Positions 14,978 through 18,637 of a stretch of DNA of 18,637 nt are shown piece by piece (the first letter of the stretch is position 1; every line of letters begins with the position of its first letter). A program made the translations under genes and the position numbers. The stretch comes from GCA-002701455 sp964342575 (GTDB taxonomy: Bacteria > Pseudomonadota > Alphaproteobacteria > Thalassobaculales > Thalassobaculaceae), in assembly GCA_964342575.1 (NCBI GenBank), contig CAYFGZ010000066.1, positions 1 to 18,637 on the forward strand, in the 5' to 3' direction. The notes beneath the pieces were generated by a model. That model was not told the origin of the DNA, did not search any database, and saw only the letters and a list, made by a program, of their open reading frames with translations.

Positions 14978-15493
14978 CTAGTTCTTGTTTTTGTTGTTCT
15001 TCCGCCATACCCAAGGCTTGGTGAATGTATATTTCCAAATACCTTTTTCTTTTAGTCTTGCCTGCTTCTCCAACTCCAAATAATCACTACTCTCTTGTTT
15101 GAATGCAAGGGCCCAACCAGCTCGAACAATAGCCCCGTTTAATATTTTGTCTCCTATATAGCAGAGAGCGGTTAGCTGTCCCTTACGACCCTTTTCAAAG
15201 TCAATGCAAGTCAATTCTTTTCGCTTAAGCATTGATCTGAGGGCATCTCGAGCTAAAACCCCACAATTCACCGATCTGCCGTTTGGCGTTTCACAATGTT
15301 GTGTGACCTCTGGAGCATCTATCCCCCATAAACGGATCTTTGTTTTTTTTCCATCATCCAAACTCTTTATTAATAAAGTATCACCCGCAATAGCCGAAGC
15401 CCTACCCGTTATTTCTTCCTGCGCCAAGATGGCGTGCCCACTAACCACTAGTGCAATAAATACCAAAAACGAATACAGAACCCTTTTAAACAT
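14978..15493 (-). CDS. Secreted staphylococcal-nuclease-like thermonuclease
   Basis: This 171-residue protein starts with a signal peptide (MFKRVLYSFLVFIALVVSGH, then AILAQ), with likely cleavage after A24. The SNase domain follows: D38 (GDTL), R54 and D59-A-P-E62 in RLWGIDAPE, and a later arginine near R103 in GRKGQLTALCY, matching the calcium-binding and catalytic positions of the family. Four cysteines (C67, C77, C96, C111) suggest disulfides in the periplasm or outside the cell. It would cut nucleic acids to mono- and oligonucleotides. The reading frame is open further upstream, but the ATG at 15493 has GGGGAGG about 9 bases before it and gives the signal peptide. It lies 31 bases after the aldo-keto reductase stop and may be carried on the same transcript. 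Confidence 0.88.
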   Translation of the reverse strand: MFKRVLYSFLVFIALVVSGHAILAQEEITGRASAIAGDTLLIKSLDDGKKTKIRLWGIDAPEVTQHCETPNGRSVNCGVLARDALRSMLKRKELTCIDFEKGRKGQLTALCYIGDKILNGAIVRAGWALAFKQESSDYLELEKQARLKEKGIWKYTFTKPWVWRKNNKNKN

Positions 15494-15524
15494 ACTGCCG
15501 GCCTCCCCAAACTCCCACATTACC

Positions 15525-16361
15525 TCACAAAATATCAAGTGTTCCTTTTTTTTCAGGCGGATGAAATTCTTTATCAAGTTCAAGTTGGATGTCCTGGGTT
15601 AGTATTTTATCCCATGCGTCAACATTCTCTTCCACGTGTGCCAGAGAACTCGCCTTGGGTATAGAAATTATATCCTTTTTCCTCAGAGTCCACGCAATAG
15701 CAAGCTGCGATGGAGAGAGCCCCGTTTGTTTAGACAATTCACGCAATCTTTTATTAGAAAGCAATCGTCCCTGCTCAAGTGGAGAGTATGCCATAACAGA
15801 TACTCCATGTTCTGAGCACCAAGGTAATAAATCCCACTCAACCCCACGGCGCATCAGATTGTATAAAATTTGATTCGTTTGACACTCAGTTCCACCAGGC
15901 ACTTTCCAAAGATCATTCATATCATCAGTGTCAAAATTGCTAACACCCCAATATTTAATCTTTCCAGTTTTTTTTAGCTCCTCAAAAGCTGCCACCGTAT
16001 CCCTAATGGGATGCGGGCCTGGCCAATGTAGAAGATAGAGATCTATAGTTTCAATGTTTAATCGGCTGAGACTATTTTCGCATGCTCGAATTGTTCCAGT
16101 TCTACTAGCATTGTGCGGCACCACCTTGGAAACAATAAAGACTTCGTCTCTTCGGCCTTTAACCGCTTTCGCAACAACTCGTTCCGCGCCCCCACGGGCA
16201 TACATTTCAGCAGTGTCAATGAGCGTTGCCCCTAGGTCTATACCGCGTTGTAGCGCTATCGCCTCAGCATTTGGATCACCAATCCGCTCTCCCATATGCC
16301 AAGTTCCGAGGCCCATAGCTGGAACGACTTCTCCCCCTGCTAGGGTTACCGTAGACCTCAT
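15525..16361 (-). CDS. Aldo-keto reductase, YeaE-like
   Basis: This 278-residue protein is a cytosolic NAD(P)H-dependent aldo-keto reductase. The catalytic tetrad is visible as D49 and Y54 (LIDTAEMYARGGAE), K79 (IVSKV) and H112 (YLLHWPG). The segments GLGTWHMGE, WDLLPWCSEHG, VMAYSPLEQGRL and the ending PEKKGTLDIL match my recollection of E. coli YeaE, a methylglyoxal-reducing enzyme, so the closest family is the YeaE group. Length is normal. Its ATG overlaps the upstream dehydrogenase stop by four bases (ATGA), so the two are translationally coupled. In this setting it could reduce an aldehyde released by one of the aldolases or scavenge methylglyoxal; the substrate is not fixed by the sequence. 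Confidence 0.88.
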   Translation of the reverse strand: MRSTVTLAGGEVVPAMGLGTWHMGERIGDPNAEAIALQRGIDLGATLIDTAEMYARGGAERVVAKAVKGRRDEVFIVSKVVPHNASRTGTIRACENSLSRLNIETIDLYLLHWPGPHPIRDTVAAFEELKKTGKIKYWGVSNFDTDDMNDLWKVPGGTECQTNQILYNLMRRGVEWDLLPWCSEHGVSVMAYSPLEQGRLLSNKRLRELSKQTGLSPSQLAIAWTLRKKDIISIPKASSLAHVEENVDAWDKILTQDIQLELDKEFHPPEKKGTLDIL

Positions 16362-17431
16362 CTCATTTCCCTTTCTATTGTTTCGACCACATATTCTCCA
16401 AATTCGTGCGTTCCCAATTTACCCCCTAAATCCCTGGTTTTGTTTGTAGGATGAGTAGTTGCTATGCCTACACCTTCACGAATTAAATTCGCAGCCTCCT
16501 TATATGAGTTGCTATCAATTTGCTCTGCCCACCACTCAAAAAGCATACCCGTGGAAAGCAACAAAGCAGACGGATTAGCAATATTCTTTCCTGCTATATC
16601 CGGAGCGGAGCCATGACTCGCTTGAGCTACCGCCTTTTCTTTTCCCATATTTAATGAACCTCCCAACCCTAGACCTCCTGCTAATTCATTTGCCAGATTT
16701 GATAGTATATCGCCAAACATATTCGTCGTTACCACTATATCAAAAGCTTCCGGCGTTCTTACAAATAAAGAGGCCGCCGCATCGACGTGAATTTCTTCAA
16801 CTAACACGCTTGGGTGTTCTGCTACTGCCGCTATGCATTCATCTCGAAACAATCCATCTGACAACTTCAAGACGTTTGACTTAGTGACAATTGTCATTTT
16901 TCGTTTTTCTCGCTCTGCGGCCATCTTCGCTGCAATCTGTCCAATACGGCGAGAATTTTCTCGGCTTATTTTTCTGATTGCTAATGCTAGATCAGGAGTC
17001 GGCATATATTCTCCAGATCCACTGAACATGTTTCGGTCGGCGTAGAACCCCTCCGTATTTTCTCTTACTACAACCAGGTCCATATTCTTAACAACCGACT
17101 TGGTACCTTGTCTTGTTATGGAAGGCCTAATATTGGCGAATAGATCAAAATGTTTTCGCAACGCTGCCGATAGATTTATTCCCCCATCGGTTGGCGAAGG
17201 ATACGCTGCACTATCTACAGGTCCGAGAACAATGCCGTCTGCATTCTCTGATTCATCAAGAACGTTATGGGGAAGAGTAGACCCTACAGCCTCTAAGGCC
17301 GTGAAACCGATTTCGCGCTCTACTAGCTCAATCTTCAAGTCAAAATGTAAATCGACGGCTTCAATCACTCGGCGAACAACGTTAGATATTTCTGGCCCTA
17401 TGCCATCACCCGGGAGAAGTAGCAGTTTCAT
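16358..17431 (-). CDS. Isocitrate/isopropylmalate/tartrate-type dehydrogenase
   Basis: This 357-residue enzyme is a beta-decarboxylating dehydrogenase that oxidises and decarboxylates a 2-hydroxy acid carrying a 3-carboxylate. Seen are PGDGIGPE (7-14), arginines R92 and R102 in LRKHFDLFANIRP, RENTEGFY (123-130), K184 (TKSNVLKL), D217, D241 in MFGDILSN, and the NAD-pocket loop HGSAPDIAGKNIANP with D278 favouring NAD. The RENTEG form is seen in isocitrate, homoisocitrate and tartrate/malate dehydrogenases rather than the ENTGG form of LeuB, so leucine biosynthesis is unlikely. The usual second metal aspartate of GDILSD is N245 here. It overlaps the aldo-keto reductase by four bases and starts 80 bases after holC. 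The start ATG at 17431 has only a weak ribosome binding site. Confidence 0.85.
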   Translation of the reverse strand: MKLLLLPGDGIGPEISNVVRRVIEAVDLHFDLKIELVEREIGFTALEAVGSTLPHNVLDESENADGIVLGPVDSAAYPSPTDGGINLSAALRKHFDLFANIRPSITRQGTKSVVKNMDLVVVRENTEGFYADRNMFSGSGEYMPTPDLALAIRKISRENSRRIGQIAAKMAAEREKRKMTIVTKSNVLKLSDGLFRDECIAAVAEHPSVLVEEIHVDAAASLFVRTPEAFDIVVTTNMFGDILSNLANELAGGLGLGGSLNMGKEKAVAQASHGSAPDIAGKNIANPSALLLSTGMLFEWWAEQIDSNSYKEAANLIREGVGIATTHPTNKTRDLGGKLGTHEFGEYVVETIEREMR

Positions 17432-17511
17432 AACTAGTCATAAATCCAAAAAAAAACGCTTATATTATTCTATATAAAAAGTGGCTCTAAAAGTCCCAAA
17501 ATACTGCCGGC

Positions 17512-17964
17512 TTACTGAATTTGCTTCCATTTTCCCACTTCATCTTGCTTCCAATATGCTACAGAAAAACCTTTCTGTTGGTATTGTTTCCAACGTATTC
17601 GAGCTTTTTCCACGGCCTCACTATCTTTTCCATCAAATAGTTCAAAAACCCTGTGATATATCACGAGCTGATTACTTTCTGCTCCATCCACCAAGAACAG
17701 AAATGTCGCATTATTGGGGTTCTCATCTTCCATGGTCAGCCATATGGGTTGTTCCGAGCTGTAGGCATTATTTTTACATCCGTGTGGCAACCACGACTCC
17801 GGGTTGTACGTCCACAACAGATCATCGAGCATATCGACTCTCTCATTACTGGAAGCAATTACAACGGCTTTACAACCCGACTCTAAAGTGCGTTCCAGTA
17901 ATCTCGGCAAAGCACTTTCTAGTGGCCGAACAGTGAGATGATAAAAACTTACTTCGGTCATCAT
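17512..17964 (-). CDS. holC: DNA polymerase III chi subunit
   Basis: This 150-residue protein matches HolC, the chi subunit of the DNA polymerase III clamp-loader complex, which contacts single-strand-binding protein during replication. It begins TEVSFYHLTVRPLESALPRL, has the glycine/cysteine stretch with VVIAS and NERVDMLDDLLWTY, SWLPHG, and the VFELFDGKD segment before the C-terminal helix; these are typical of the proteobacterial family. Two adjacent ATG codons at 17964 and 17961 are possible starts. It follows pepA by 9 bases, the pepA-holC order common in Proteobacteria, and this pair is what marks the right end as housekeeping DNA. Confidence 0.88.
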   Translation of the reverse strand: MMTEVSFYHLTVRPLESALPRLLERTLESGCKAVVIASSNERVDMLDDLLWTYNPESWLPHGCKNNAYSSEQPIWLTMEDENPNNATFLFLVDGAESNQLVIYHRVFELFDGKDSEAVEKARIRWKQYQQKGFSVAYWKQDEVGKWKQIQ

Positions 17965-17973
17965 GCCTATTTT

Positions 17974-18637
17974 TTATACGCCCTCGTAATTAGATTTAAC
18001 AAGTTCGTTCAATGTTCTAACACCCCATCCCGTTCCGCCTTTAGGGACAGTGGGTGCATCTTTTGCAGACCAGGCCATACCGGCAATATCCAGATGGGAC
18101 CATGGACAAGATTCAACAAAACGCTCCAAAAAACACGCCGCTGTCACACTGCCACCAAAACGAGGACCTGCGTTTTTCATATCGGCCACATCAGAATCCA
18201 TCATTTTGTTATATTCAGCGCCCAACGGCATCCTCCAAAGACCTTCCCCAACCGCCTTAGCGGCCTTTTCCATCTGCTCCGCCAGAGTATCATCATTTGA
18301 AAAATACCCACAATTAATTTGTCCAAGAGCCACCATCATTGCCCCCGTCAATGTTGCCAAATCTATCATGAATTTAGGTTTGAAACGTTTGTTCATATAC
18401 CAAAGCGCATCCGCTAATACTAACCGCCCTTCGGCATCAGTATTGATGATTTCTATCGTTTGCCCGCTCATAGACTTGACAATGTCGCCCGGCCTTTGTG
18501 CGTTACCATCAGGCATATTCTCAACCAAACCAACTATGCCTACTACATTTACTCCAGCCTTCCGAACTGCCAAAGCCTTCATCAAGCCAGATACAACGGC
18601 AGCTCCCCCCATATCCCATTTCATATCCTCCATACCT
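17974..18637 (-). CDS. pepA: Leucyl aminopeptidase (cytosol aminopeptidase), C-terminal fragment
   Basis: The C-terminal 220 or so residues of an M17 family leucyl aminopeptidase are present; the N-terminal domain and the start lie beyond the right edge. The catalytic metal site is visible in MKWDMGGAA (an aspartate ligand) and NTDAEGRLVLADAL (aspartate and glutamate ligands plus the catalytic arginine), with LVENMPDGNAQRPGD between them and LATLTGA after them. The enzyme removes N-terminal residues from peptides in the cytoplasm. It is transcribed leftward into holC, 9 bases away. Confidence 0.95.
   Translation of the reverse strand, partial: GMEDMKWDMGGAAVVSGLMKALAVRKAGVNVVGIVGLVENMPDGNAQRPGDIVKSMSGQTIEIINTDAEGRLVLADALWYMNKRFKPKFMIDLATLTGAMMVALGQINCGYFSNDDTLAEQMEKAAKAVGEGLWRMPLGAEYNKMMDSDVADMKNAGPRFGGSVTAACFLERFVESCPWSHLDIAGMAWSAKDAPTVPKGGTGWGVRTLNELVKSNYEGV

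Noticed and set aside
15494..15583. A longer N-terminus for the thermonuclease
   Set aside because: The extension would overlap the aldo-keto reductase gene and hide the signal peptide; the ATG at 15493 has a strong GGGGAGG site.
16358..17431. Leucine-biosynthesis LeuB
   Set aside because: The active-site segment is RENTEG rather than ENTGG, the metal site has Asn at 245, and no leuC or leuD lies nearby.

Overview
The window is gene-dense DNA with a modest GC content (judged by eye in the mid-40s percent). It looks like a proteobacterial chromosome, most likely alphaproteobacterial and possibly marine. The clues are the pepA-holC pair at the right edge, the two-subunit ComDE-type decarboxylase, and a dense set of small-acid dehydrogenases. 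Taxonomy is an inference; no rRNA or tRNA is present. I saw no mobile element, CRISPR array or clear intrinsic terminator, and no gene-free stretch exceeds 300 bases.

Layout. (1) Positions 1-99: start of a 3-oxoacid CoA-transferase A subunit, minus strand, leaving the window. (2) Positions 342-1816, plus strand: a methylmalonyl-CoA-epimerase-like VOC protein and a CtBP-like D-2-hydroxyacid dehydrogenase. (3) Positions 7619 down to 1858, minus strand: a cytoplasmic BisC/DorA-type molybdoenzyme, an SDR, a spermidine-synthase-like protein, then after 168 bases an acyl-CoA-synthetase-like enzyme. (4) Positions 7873-10234, plus strand: comD- and comE-like subunits of a thiamine-diphosphate 2-oxoacid decarboxylase and an MFS transporter. 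(5) Positions 11171-10236, minus strand: a 2-keto-3-deoxygluconate-kinase-like PfkB protein. (6) Positions 11305-14950, plus strand: an RraA/HMG-aldolase-like protein, a second D-2-hydroxyacid dehydrogenase, an HpaI-type aldolase and an Ldh2/ComC-type dehydrogenase. (7) Positions 17431 down to 14978, minus strand: an isopropylmalate/isocitrate-type dehydrogenase, a YeaE-like aldo-keto reductase and a secreted thermonuclease. (8) Positions 17964 down to 17512 and 18637 down to 17974: housekeeping holC and the C-terminal part of pepA.

How the genes may work together. The central 7.9-15 kb carries enzymes that interconvert, decarboxylate and cleave 2-hydroxy- and 2-oxo-acids: one ComDE-type decarboxylase, two D-2-hydroxyacid dehydrogenases, one Ldh2-family dehydrogenase, two metal-dependent pyruvate-type aldolase candidates, a keto-deoxy-sugar-acid kinase and a transporter. 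SlcC-, ComC- and ComDE-type enzymes are the families that turn both sulfolactate enantiomers into sulfopyruvate and then sulfoacetaldehyde, so a C3-sulfonate or sulfo-sugar-acid catabolic locus is the most interesting reading. A non-sulfonated hydroxy-acid pathway is also compatible. No sulfonate-specific end enzyme (Xsc, SuyAB) and no transcriptional regulator lies in the window. The minus-strand molybdoenzyme/SDR/aminopropyltransferase/acyl-ligase block is a second gene grouping whose purpose I cannot name.
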